From assembly GCF_003719305.1 (NCBI RefSeq), contig NZ_RARC01000028.1, positions 1-64,000 of the forward strand: DNA of 64,000 nucleotides, written 5' to 3'. A program made the position numbers and the translations under genes. The stretch comes from Mycolicibacterium stellerae (GTDB lineage Bacteria; Actinomycetota; Actinomycetes; Mycobacteriales; Mycobacteriaceae). Shown here piece after piece: positions 52,769 to 61,043 of this stretch. Position 1 is the first letter of the stretch. Every line of letters starts with the position of its first letter. Under the pieces are notes generated by a model, which searched no databases, was not told where the DNA came from, and saw nothing but the letters and a program-made list of their open reading frames with translations.

Positions 52769-53182
52769 GTGACAGCCGATATCGATTGGAAGATGTTGCG
52801 GCACAAGGCAACAGAGGCGGCCGGCAAGGCATACGCGCCATATTCGGGTTTGCGGGTCGGCGCTGCGGCGCTGGTCGACGACCACCGAATGGTGGCCGGC
52901 TGCAATGTGGAGAATGTCTCATATGGCCTAGGTCTCTGTGCCGAGTGCTCTGTGGTCAGCGCCCTATATTCGGGCGGCGGCGGAAGGCTGGTCGCCCTGT
53001 CCTGTGTGACCGCCGACGGCGAGTTGCTGATGCCGTGCGGGCGGTGCAGACAGGTCCTGCTCGAGCACGGCGGCCCGCAGATGCTCATCGACCATCCGCT
53101 GGGCCCGCGGCCGTTGGGCGACCTTCTGCCTGACGCATTCGGTCCTGACGACCTTGCTCAAGGGGCGTCGGAAAAGCCGTGA
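52769..53182 (+). CDS. cdd: Cytidine deaminase
   Basis: 137 residues, the tetrameric type. Zinc ligands are in LCAECSVV (with the catalytic Glu) and MPCGRCRQVLLE. It deaminates cytidine and deoxycytidine. The start is GTG. It overlaps deoA by 4 bp; cdd-deoA-add form a salvage operon as in M. tuberculosis Rv3315c-Rv3313c. Confidence 0.95.
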   Translation: MTADIDWKMLRHKATEAAGKAYAPYSGLRVGAAALVDDHRMVAGCNVENVSYGLGLCAECSVVSALYSGGGGRLVALSCVTADGELLMPCGRCRQVLLEHGGPQMLIDHPLGPRPLGDLLPDAFGPDDLAQGASEKP

Positions 53183-54510
53183 CGCAACCCACCTTCGACG
53201 CGCATGGCCCGATGTCGCGTCCGTTCGACGCTCCGACGGTCATTCGCACCAAACGTGACGGCGGCGTCCTCTCCGACGCGGCGATCGACTGGGTCATCGA
53301 CGCCTACACCCACGGACGGGTGGCCGACGAGCAGATGTCGGCTCTGCTGATGGCGATCTTCCTGCGCGGGATGACGGGTCACGAGATCGCGCGCTGGACG
53401 GCCGCCATGGTGGACTCGGGCGAGCGGATGGATTTCACCGATCTGCGTCGCGACGGCAAGCCACTTGCCCTGGTGGACAAGCACTCCACCGGCGGGGTCG
53501 GCGACAAGATCACCATCCCGCTGGTGCCCGTCGTGATGGCGTGCGGTGGCGCGGTCCCCCAGGCCGCCGGACGTGGGCTTGGGCACACCGGCGGCACCCT
53601 CGACAAGCTGGAAGCCATTGCGGGGTTCTCCGCTGAGATCTCGAAAGAGCAGATCCGCCAACAGCTTTGCGAGCTCGGTGCGGCGATCTTCGCGGCGGGC
53701 GAGCTGGCGCCGGCCGACCGCAAGATCTACGCGTTGCGTGACGTCACCGGCACCACCGAGTCCCTTCCGCTGATCGCCAGTTCGGTGATGAGCAAGAAGA
53801 TCGCCGAGGGTACCCGGGCGTTGGTGCTCGACTCCAAGGTCGGCTCGGGGGCGTTCCTCGCGACCGAGGCGGAATCTCGCGAGCTGGCGCACACGATGGT
53901 CGAGCTGGGCACCGAACACGGCCTCGTCACCCGCGCACTGCTGACCGATATGAACCGGCCGTTGGGCCGGACCGTCGGCAACGCCGTCGAAGTGCAGGAG
54001 TCGCTGGAGGTGTTGGCCGGTGGTGGGCCGCCCGACGTCGTCGAGCTGACGTTGGCGCTGGCCGGCGAGATGCTCGAAGCCGCAGGCTGCGACGGTGTCG
54101 ACCCAGCCAAGACGCTGCGCGACGGGTCGGCGATGGACCACTTCCGCCGGCTGGTCAGCGCGCAGGGCGGCGACTTATCGCAACCGTTGCAGCTCGGTGT
54201 GCACTCCGAGACCATCACCGCCCCGCGCGGTGGCACGATGGGCGATATCGACGCGATGGCGGTGGGACTGACGGTGTGGCGACTGGGTGCGGGTCGTGCG
54301 GCTCCCGGTGAGCGTGTTCAGCCCGGCGCGGGTCTGCGCATCCACCGCCGTCCCGGTGAGCCCGTCAGCGCGGGCGAAGCGTTGTTCACCCTCTACACCG
54401 ACACCCCCGAGCGGTTCGTCGGTGCGATGGCGGAGATGGACGGCGGTTGGAGCGTCGGCGACACGGCCCCCGAAATCGGGCCTCTCATCATCGATCGGAT
54501 CACGACATGA
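53179..54510 (+). CDS. deoA: Thymidine phosphorylase
   Basis: 443 residues. VDKHSTGGVGDKITIPLVPV is the family phosphate-binding signature, and KIYALRDVTGTTESLPLIAS, then SVMSKKIAEG, forms the pyrimidine site. It splits thymidine into thymine and deoxyribose-1-phosphate. GTG start and ATGA overlap with add. Confidence 0.95.
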   Translation: MTQPTFDAHGPMSRPFDAPTVIRTKRDGGVLSDAAIDWVIDAYTHGRVADEQMSALLMAIFLRGMTGHEIARWTAAMVDSGERMDFTDLRRDGKPLALVDKHSTGGVGDKITIPLVPVVMACGGAVPQAAGRGLGHTGGTLDKLEAIAGFSAEISKEQIRQQLCELGAAIFAAGELAPADRKIYALRDVTGTTESLPLIASSVMSKKIAEGTRALVLDSKVGSGAFLATEAESRELAHTMVELGTEHGLVTRALLTDMNRPLGRTVGNAVEVQESLEVLAGGGPPDVVELTLALAGEMLEAAGCDGVDPAKTLRDGSAMDHFRRLVSAQGGDLSQPLQLGVHSETITAPRGGTMGDIDAMAVGLTVWRLGAGRAAPGERVQPGAGLRIHRRPGEPVSAGEALFTLYTDTPERFVGAMAEMDGGWSVGDTAPEIGPLIIDRITT

Positions 54511-55595
54511 CTTCGCCATTGACTCTGGATTCCGTCCGGCGGGCGCCAAAGGCGCTGCTGCACGACCACCTCGACGGCGGGCTGCGGCCGGCCACCGTCC
54601 TCGACCTGGCCCAGCAGACCGGCTATGACGACCTGCCCGCCACCGACGTCGACAGCTTGGCGACGTTTTTCCGCACCGCCGCGCACAGCGGATCGCTCGA
54701 GCGCTATCTGGAGCCGTTCGCGCACACGGTCGGGGTGATGCAGACGCCGGAGGCGCTGTACCGGGTGGCTCACGAGTGCGTCGAAGACCTGGCCGCCGAC
54801 AACGTGGTCTACGCCGAGATCCGGTTCGCCCCCGAACTGCACATCGACCGGGGTCTGTCGCTGGACGCGGTGGTCGACGCGGTGCTGGCCGGCTTCGTCG
54901 ACGGCGAGAAGGCCGCCAGCAGCGAGGGCCGCACGATCACCGTGCGCTGCCTGGTGACCGCGATGCGCCACCAGGCCAGGTCGCTGGAGATCGCCGAGCT
55001 GGCAATCCGATTCCGGGACAAGGGCGTTGTGGGGTTCGACATCGCGGGCGCCGAGGCGGGCTACCCGCCGACGCGGCACCTCGATGCGTTCGAATACATG
55101 CGGAACCACAACGGCCACTTCACAATTCACGCTGGCGAGGCATTCGGGTTGCCGTCCATTCACGAAGCCATCGCGTTCTGCGGCGCCGACCGGCTCGGTC
55201 ACGGCGTGCGCATCGTCGACGACATCACGGTGGCGCCGGACGGCACCGTGCATCTGGGTCGGCTGGCAGCGCTGTTGCGGGACAAGCGGATACCGCTGGA
55301 ACTGTGCCCGAGCTCCAACGTGCAGACGGGCGCGGTCGACAGCATCGCCGAGCATCCCTTCGACCTTCTGGCCCGGTCCCGCTTCCGTGTCACCGTCAAC
55401 ACCGACAACCGGCTGATGAGCGACACCACGATGAGCCAGGAGATGCTGCGACTGGTCGAGGCGTTCGGCTACGGCTGGAGCGACCTGGCGCGGTTCACCA
55501 TCAACGCGATGAAGTCGGCGTTCATCCCGTTCGACGAGCGGCTGGCGATCATCGACGAGGTGATCAAACCGCGGTTCGCCGTGCTGATCGGCTGA
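54507..55595 (+). CDS. add: Adenosine deaminase
   Basis: 362 residues. Zinc and substrate motifs in order: HDHLDGGLRP (HxH, about 19-28), FTIHAGEAFG (HAGE, about 208-217), LGHGVRI, and VTINTDNRLMSDT-like TVNTDNRLMSD near 303-313. It converts adenosine to inosine; inosine can then be used by iunH at the other end of the window. Last gene of the operon. Confidence 0.95.
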   Translation: MTSPLTLDSVRRAPKALLHDHLDGGLRPATVLDLAQQTGYDDLPATDVDSLATFFRTAAHSGSLERYLEPFAHTVGVMQTPEALYRVAHECVEDLAADNVVYAEIRFAPELHIDRGLSLDAVVDAVLAGFVDGEKAASSEGRTITVRCLVTAMRHQARSLEIAELAIRFRDKGVVGFDIAGAEAGYPPTRHLDAFEYMRNHNGHFTIHAGEAFGLPSIHEAIAFCGADRLGHGVRIVDDITVAPDGTVHLGRLAALLRDKRIPLELCPSSNVQTGAVDSIAEHPFDLLARSRFRVTVNTDNRLMSDTTMSQEMLRLVEAFGYGWSDLARFTINAMKSAFIPFDERLAIIDEVIKPRFAVLIG

Positions 55596-55624
55596 CTTCT
55601 CCGCGCGTGGGCCCCGCGAAGCTG

Positions 55625-55686
55625 CGCGAGCAGACGCAAAAGTACCCTTTCCGTGCGCTTTTCGGGTACATCTGCGTCTGCTCGCG
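55625..55686. terminator. Long palindrome between convergent genes, probable two-way terminator
   Basis: Arms of 23 bases (55625-55647 and 55664-55686) pair with two mismatches, with CGCGAGCAGACGCA and GTACCC identical. The loop is 16 bases. It lies 30 bp after add and 38 bp after the CotH-like gene stop, serving both strands. Confidence 0.7.
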
Positions 55687-55723
55687 ACATTCGTAGATGG
55701 ATGGCGCGGGAACCGGGCCCCGG

Positions 55724-57412
55724 TCAGTAGAAATACAGGTTGGAACCGGGCAGTTCCTGGTGGACTCGCGGCCTACCCGATGGGGTGAGGTCATTGCCGA
55801 ACTTCGCCATCTCGTTGGTTCGCACGCTGACCAAGTTGAAGTAGCCGGTGAAGGCGAAGCGGCCAGGCGGGTTGGTGGGATCAGTGTCGGGCACCGGCAC
55901 GGGCACGACCCTGAACTCTTCGGCGTGCTGTTCGTTACGCGGCGCGCACGTGTAGAGAAACTTGTGTCCGGCAGGCGTGACCAGCGTGGCGCTGGCGTGC
56001 AGGGCGCGGTTGACACCCTGATTGGTCAACGACTTTCCGGTCCCCAGGTCGTTGAGGACCCACAGATCCGTGGGGTGGTTGTTGTCGAACAGTTGCTGGT
56101 GGTACACCTCGAAGTTCACCGGCGCGGGTTCGCCCGATGGGATCGACTCGGTGTTGCTGGCGTGCAGACAGTGACTGGTGTCGTGCTTGAGGATGTAGAC
56201 GGGTTCGGTCGGCGCGGGTAGACCGGTGAAGATGAAGGCGGCAGACTCGGCAAGTCGTAGTTGCTGCCGAACCGTGTCGATCTCCTGTACTGCGTTGGGT
56301 ACGCCGAATCCTGCTACCAGCGCCTGCATCTGATCGATCAGCGGTTTGAGCACGGTCTGCTGACTCTCGCGGCTGAACAACGTCTCCCGGTACGCCCTGA
56401 TCTGGTCCATCAATTGTTTGCGGCGTGCCTCGTCGTTGCGGACCAGCTGCGCGACAATCCCCATCCGGCCCAGCCGGAAGAACTCGCGAGGTTTGAGGAT
56501 CTGGTCGATACCCCACGGGATCATCTTGAACTTGATGTTGCCCACGCCCGGCGAGGCGACTGCGGTCACGTCGTTATAGAGATAGGTGTTGTTGGTGTTG
56601 TTGGCGTAGCCGTCCCAGTGTTTGAGAAGAAACTCCATCGCGTAGACCTTGAGAAACTGTTCCATATCGAGCATTTGGTCTGCACCGGCCAGCCCGTTGG
56701 TCTTGATGTGCCTGCATGCGAATTTCAGGTCGTCCTTGTCTTCGAACTCAGAAAGGGATTCGACCCCGATGAAGGGAAGTCTTTCTTCGCGGAGGTCATC
56801 GGTATGCTCGATCTCGTACAGATTTCCGTCCATGTTGCCGTTGAAGTTGCGTTCGATGTAGCGCTTCATTATCGGCTCGGCGTTGACGAAGATCCCGGGG
56901 AACATTTCGCCGCCCAACCCTTGGCCGATGGGGGTTCCGTTCACGAACACGCGGGCGTAGTTGCACCGTGAATTGGGCAGGCCGGCCATCTGCAGCATGC
57001 GGTAGCCCAGCGTCTGCCTGATGTAGGACTTGTCCTGTTTGGAGTTGTTGAGCGTCACATAACGGGTTCCGATCAGCGCCTCGGCCGCATCCTCGGCGGT
57101 GCTGCTGAATCTGCCGAAATCGACGTGTACGCACGGTTTGTTGTCATCGATCGAGCCGCAGAACGACTTCTTCTTGATGCCGATATCGGTGAACGTCGTG
57201 GGTGCGGGGAACCTGGTTCCCGAGATCTCGACCGTGTCCGCCTTGCGCCAGGTGTATCTACTGCCACCGGTCCAGTCCCATTCGCACCGGCCGCCTTTGG
57301 GTTCTTCGGTGCGCACCTTGTCCCACTCGGATTGAGCCATCGTGATCTTGATCGTGATCACGTTGTCGTGCGCATAGAAAGAATCCATCGCCTGTTGCTG
57401 TTGTGCGGTCAT
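55724..57412 (-). CDS. CotH-kinase-family protein with C-terminal lectin-like domain
   Basis: 562 residues. The N-terminal part resembles CotH spore-coat protein kinases: an extended beta start, YVTLNNSKQDKSYIRQTLGY (about 118-137), RCNYARVFVNGTPIGQGLGG (about 149-168), then EFLLKHWDGYANNTNNTYLY (about 260-279) and FKMIPWGID (about 295-303). The Asp-x4-Asn and GID motifs match the catalytic and metal-binding residues of CotH. From about 410 a beta-rich region with YILKHDTSHCLHASNTES and LWVLNDLGTGKSLTNQ looks ricin-B-like. No signal peptide or membrane segment is visible. GGAGA is six bases before ATG. Targets unknown; mycobacteria do not form CotH-type spores. Confidence 0.75.
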   Translation of the reverse strand: MTAQQQQAMDSFYAHDNVITIKITMAQSEWDKVRTEEPKGGRCEWDWTGGSRYTWRKADTVEISGTRFPAPTTFTDIGIKKKSFCGSIDDNKPCVHVDFGRFSSTAEDAAEALIGTRYVTLNNSKQDKSYIRQTLGYRMLQMAGLPNSRCNYARVFVNGTPIGQGLGGEMFPGIFVNAEPIMKRYIERNFNGNMDGNLYEIEHTDDLREERLPFIGVESLSEFEDKDDLKFACRHIKTNGLAGADQMLDMEQFLKVYAMEFLLKHWDGYANNTNNTYLYNDVTAVASPGVGNIKFKMIPWGIDQILKPREFFRLGRMGIVAQLVRNDEARRKQLMDQIRAYRETLFSRESQQTVLKPLIDQMQALVAGFGVPNAVQEIDTVRQQLRLAESAAFIFTGLPAPTEPVYILKHDTSHCLHASNTESIPSGEPAPVNFEVYHQQLFDNNHPTDLWVLNDLGTGKSLTNQGVNRALHASATLVTPAGHKFLYTCAPRNEQHAEEFRVVPVPVPDTDPTNPPGRFAFTGYFNLVSVRTNEMAKFGNDLTPSGRPRVHQELPGSNLYFY

Positions 57413-57470
57413 CGCAATCTCCGTCCGTCGCGGCCTCTAGACAGAATGCTGAGGAACACCACGTTCGACG

Positions 57471-57488
57471 CGAGTAGTCGATTACTCG
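57471..57488. repeat. Short inverted repeat upstream of the CotH-like gene
   Basis: CGAGTA-GTCGAT-TACTCG, 58 bp before the CotH-like start and 64 bp after the Rv3311-like stop. It could be an operator or a weak terminator. The rest of the 140-bp gap shows nothing clear. Confidence 0.3.
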
Positions 57489-57552
57489 TCTTCAGTAATT
57501 GCCGCGGACTGACCTAAACGGTATTCCTCCTGCGGCTTAAGCAAGCGCTGGC

Positions 57553-58833
57553 CTACTCCTGCCGCAGCCGCGACTCGAGGAAGGTCTCCAGCGACTCCCA
57601 CTGCTCGACGGCCTTGGCGTACGGCGGGCTCGGCTTGCTGACCGTCCCAGGATCCACCACGTGGGCGACCAGACGGCCAAGCGGCATGTCGGCGTCCAGC
57701 GTCTCCTCGACGATGTCGTCCTCGGCGTAATCGCCCACGTCGCGAAGCAACTCGACGGCCAGTTCCAGTTGGTCGCGGTCAATGGACTCGGGGCCGTCGG
57801 CGATGTCGTCGGCCAGGCCGCTCGTCACGTAGACGTTCTCGTCGGTGACATCGACGCGAAGCGAGCCGTCGGTGGCGGCGGTCTTGATGTCCTCGTAGGT
57901 CGCCAGATCGGACAGGTCGTGGTCGTGCTCGTCGGCCAGGTAGCGCGCCAGCGAGCGCTCCGATCCGAAGACGCTGACCCGGCCGTTTCGGCCCAGGAAC
58001 ACCGGTGCGTCGTCGAGGTAGCACCGCAGCGTGTAATAGGTGCCGCCGCGGGTGATCATCTGAACCGGGTCGATGCCGACCTTGAGCCAGAAGTCCTCGT
58101 CCGCGCCGAGCACGAGGCCACCGGTGGAGGCGGGGGCTACCTGGTCACCCAACGCCTCGTCGGCGTCGGCGTCCTCGCTATCGAGGTCATCGGCCTCGAT
58201 AGCGGCGGCTTCCTCGATCTCTTCTGGCTCGGGCTTGGGCGCCTCGAGTTCGGCCGCCGCCTTCTCCGATGCCGCCTTGTCGACGTCCGGGATGGTGATG
58301 ACCTCGTCGATGGCGTCGACGACGTTGTCCCAACTTCGTCCGACGACGGTCGCGATGTCGCCCCAGCGCTTGCGGCCGCTCCTGCCGGTGAAGCTGTCCA
58401 TGCCCGCGCCGAGCGAGCCGAGGATGGGGTTGCCGTTGAAGAATTTCGTGACCGCGGGTAGTTCGCAGACCGAGCCGACCGACGACACGATCGCCAGCGT
58501 CCGGTGCAGCGTCGCCACGGATTCCTCGGTCGGTTTCTCCGCGAGCAGCTCCTGCGCGCCGATCAGGTCGTACTGGCGTTCTTCCGGTGGATCGAATCGA
58601 TGCGCGTTCGCCTCGGTCAGACCCTCCCATGCCGGGTGGTCGGCGAGGTCGTTGTCGCTATTGGTCCTGATGAAGGCGACCAGGTCGGCCACGGACTCGA
58701 AGCCGTAGAGGTCCTCGTCCTTGCCGAGCAGCGCCTCCCACTCGTCGCCGGAATCCCGCCAGCGTGGAGCCCAGAGTGTGTACAGGTCGCCCTTGGTCAA
58801 TCCGAGCCTGATCGGCACGATGTCAGCAGCCAC
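57553..58833 (-). CDS. Conserved mycobacterial protein of unknown function (Rv3311-like)
   Basis: 426 residues. The N-terminal VPIRLGLTKGDLYTLWAPRW block, then KFFNGNPILGSLGAG and GRSGRKRWGDIATVVGRSWD, are as in M. tuberculosis Rv3311 from memory. A Glu/Ala/Asp-rich acidic linker spans about 200-250, and a C-terminal half with LVLGADEDFWLKVGIDPVQM and TYYTLRCYLDDAPVFLG follows. No enzymatic motif, signal or membrane segment is visible. Start GTG 58833 agrees with that homologue and has TAGGCT seven bases upstream. Confidence 0.88.
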   Translation of the reverse strand: MAADIVPIRLGLTKGDLYTLWAPRWRDSGDEWEALLGKDEDLYGFESVADLVAFIRTNSDNDLADHPAWEGLTEANAHRFDPPEERQYDLIGAQELLAEKPTEESVATLHRTLAIVSSVGSVCELPAVTKFFNGNPILGSLGAGMDSFTGRSGRKRWGDIATVVGRSWDNVVDAIDEVITIPDVDKAASEKAAAELEAPKPEPEEIEEAAAIEADDLDSEDADADEALGDQVAPASTGGLVLGADEDFWLKVGIDPVQMITRGGTYYTLRCYLDDAPVFLGRNGRVSVFGSERSLARYLADEHDHDLSDLATYEDIKTAATDGSLRVDVTDENVYVTSGLADDIADGPESIDRDQLELAVELLRDVGDYAEDDIVEETLDADMPLGRLVAHVVDPGTVSKPSPPYAKAVEQWESLETFLESRLRQE

Positions 58834-58840
58834 GCGTGTC

Positions 58841-58846
58841 AGCCTA
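58841..58846 (-). promoter_or_regulatory. Probable -10 element of the Rv3311-like gene, leaderless
   Basis: TAGGCT on the minus strand lies seven bases before the GTG at 58833, with no ribosome binding site between. Confidence 0.45.
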
Positions 58847-58893
58847 ATGGGAGTCGATACCGACGGACCCGGCCGGACCAGGTGTACCGACAA

Positions 58894-60783
58894 CTAGGTC
58901 AGGATGGCGGATCCGACGACCTTGACGGTGATTGTTCCCGTTATCTGCGAATCACCCTGCTGCACTGTGTAGGTGATGGTGTCGACGCCGCCACTCGCCG
59001 CGGTGACGGTGAAGACGGCCTGGTCGGAGATGGTGGGGTAGACGTAAGTGGCGTGGTCGGTTCCGACTGCGGTCAGCTCAATGGGAGGGAACAACTCGAT
59101 GGTGTTCTCGCCGTCAGTGAACCTCACCGCTGTGAGCGTGGGGGTAACGCCGTCGGGCAGGGTCACGAGCCTGTACAAGTCGACGTTGACCGATTGGCCC
59201 GCCTCGAGGTCATAGGTGACGTCGGTCGCGGCGCCCGCATCGATGGTGATGGTGCCGGTCCGCTCGACGGTTCCGTCGGTCACCACATAGGTGATGGTGT
59301 CGACGCCACGATTGTGCGGCGTGTAGGTGAACACCGCGAGGTTTGTGCCATCGGGCACGTAGAGATCCCCGTTCGTCGTCCTCACGACGATGTCACCGGG
59401 GTCCGGCTGCCCTGGGACGTAGTCGATGGTGTACGACCCTTGATCCGGCGTCGCGTTCACCGTGATCGACAGGATCGTCAGCGGATCCCCGTCCGGGTCG
59501 GACACGAACTCCGACAGGTCGATGTCGACCGCCTCGTCGACGGTGGCGTCGAGGGTGGCATCGCCTGCCGTCGGTGCGGTGTTGACGACGGTGACGGACA
59601 CGGTGACGGTGGTGGTGTGCCCCCTGTCGGGATGTAGGAACCCCGACAGGCCGTGCACGTGGAAACCTGCGGTGGCATCGCTGACCGTCACGGTGAATTC
59701 GTCTTGGGTACCGACCTGGGTTCCCGCGTCCGGGGTATAGGTGAATTCGCCTGTGACTGCGTCGATCACCACCGTTCCCGACTGGGGGCCGCCGGGCTGG
59801 CCGCGCTCGGGTACGGAGTACGTCACGTCATCGTCGTCGACAACGCTGATGACGTCGAGGGTGGTGGGAGTTCGCGATTGCACGGTGACGGCCACGTCGT
59901 TTGCAACGGGTGTGCGATTGAAGTACGTGTGCTCGATCTCGCGACGGATCCAACCCAGCACGGCAAGCAGCACCGGGGGCCGTGCAGGCGCTGCAGGACG
60001 AGGAGTCAGGAAGGGTGACAGCGCGGCGGTGAGCACAGTGGTGGCGCGATCCAACACCGTGGCCGAACGCGGCACCGCCTGTGCCTGGTCGGTGAACTGT
60101 GTGCCCGGCGCACTGGTCTGGATCACGTCGGGATCGTCGCGGTGGATTGCGACCCGGCGAAGGTCCGCAGTCGGATCGGTCGGTCGCGAATGCTCCTGCC
60201 TGCCGTGGTCGTTTGCATGGAAAACCGGGGCGGTCGTCGTCCCGGTGTAACGGGGTTCGTTGAATGTCGGCGCGAAGGTGCGGACCGGCACACGCACGCG
60301 TGTCGAATGTGGTTGATTGGTGGCGCCTTCCGACGGACTCGTCGACCGCTTCGCCTCGGATTGGGAGAGGTCGGTTGCAGTGCGGTCCGGCTTGTCGTCC
60401 TGCGACTCCGCTACCGTCCGCCAACGCGGAGTGTCCCTGCGCTGCCACCTGTCTGAAAGCAGCGCGCCCCCCGAGCTTCTGAACCTCATCTGGGGAACCG
60501 TCGCGGGCCCAGAGGCCACCGCCGGTGCCGAATTGTCCGAGCCGTCGTCGGGCTGCGTCGTCGGCGGATCGACGGACTCATCGAGGCCGGTGTCGGTGTC
60601 GGGGTCCGAGCCCGCATCGGTGGTCGTGTTCGTGGTGGGGTCGGTGTCCTCGGCGTGCGCCACGCCGATTCCCTGACCGGTGGCGATCGCCACCCCCACC
60701 CCGAGCGCTGCCGCAAGTGCGCCGATTCGACCAATGTAGGTCGCGTGGCTCTGCCGGGCGTTGCGGTTCTCTTTGTCGACCAT
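58894..60783 (-). CDS. Exported Ig-like/cadherin-like repeat protein
   Basis: 629 residues. The signal sequence is basic at its start, then YIGRIGALAAALGVGVAIAT and GIGVAHAEDTD, with cleavage near AHA (about 45). A Thr/Asp/Pro-rich disordered stretch follows (about 46-255). From about 270 come at least three beta-rich repeats: ANDVAVTVQSRTPTTLDVIS, PTAGDATLDATVDEAVDIDL, and a later one. They hold the phrases FTYTPDAG, VFTYTPHNRGVDTITYVVTD and GVDTITYTVQQGDSQITGT. These resemble VCBS/cadherin-like domains of large mycobacterial exported proteins. ATG 60783 has GAGGTG upstream. Adhesive or cell-surface role is likely; no anchor is visible. Confidence 0.8.
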   Translation of the reverse strand: MVDKENRNARQSHATYIGRIGALAAALGVGVAIATGQGIGVAHAEDTDPTTNTTTDAGSDPDTDTGLDESVDPPTTQPDDGSDNSAPAVASGPATVPQMRFRSSGGALLSDRWQRRDTPRWRTVAESQDDKPDRTATDLSQSEAKRSTSPSEGATNQPHSTRVRVPVRTFAPTFNEPRYTGTTTAPVFHANDHGRQEHSRPTDPTADLRRVAIHRDDPDVIQTSAPGTQFTDQAQAVPRSATVLDRATTVLTAALSPFLTPRPAAPARPPVLLAVLGWIRREIEHTYFNRTPVANDVAVTVQSRTPTTLDVISVVDDDDVTYSVPERGQPGGPQSGTVVIDAVTGEFTYTPDAGTQVGTQDEFTVTVSDATAGFHVHGLSGFLHPDRGHTTTVTVSVTVVNTAPTAGDATLDATVDEAVDIDLSEFVSDPDGDPLTILSITVNATPDQGSYTIDYVPGQPDPGDIVVRTTNGDLYVPDGTNLAVFTYTPHNRGVDTITYVVTDGTVERTGTITIDAGAATDVTYDLEAGQSVNVDLYRLVTLPDGVTPTLTAVRFTDGENTIELFPPIELTAVGTDHATYVYPTISDQAVFTVTAASGGVDTITYTVQQGDSQITGTITVKVVGSAILT

Positions 60784-61043
60784 GGCGGCACCTCGTGTGT
60801 CCATCGCGCGCGATCAGGCAGCTAAAATTTACGTCACCGACAAAACGAATTGAATCGATTTGCGGAAACTGGGTTAGCCCGGCGCGAGAGAACGACGCAA
60901 GCTGCGTAGTTACGGCAAATATGGCGATTTGATCTTGATTGACGGACCTTGCCGTTCAGTGCTGCATTGAGCGGGCAGGGCAACTCAGGTTCTGTTTGCT
61001 GCGGCTAACCCGGGCAACTATCTGTGTGCGCCCGCGGCTCGCG
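60784..61043. other. Intergenic region, promoter region of the Ig-like gene
   Basis: This 260-bp stretch is richer in A+T than its surroundings. It must hold the minus-strand promoter of the Ig-like gene and the end of the permease transcript. TAAATT at about 60830 on the minus strand is a possible -10 element; nothing else is recognisable. Confidence 0.35.
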
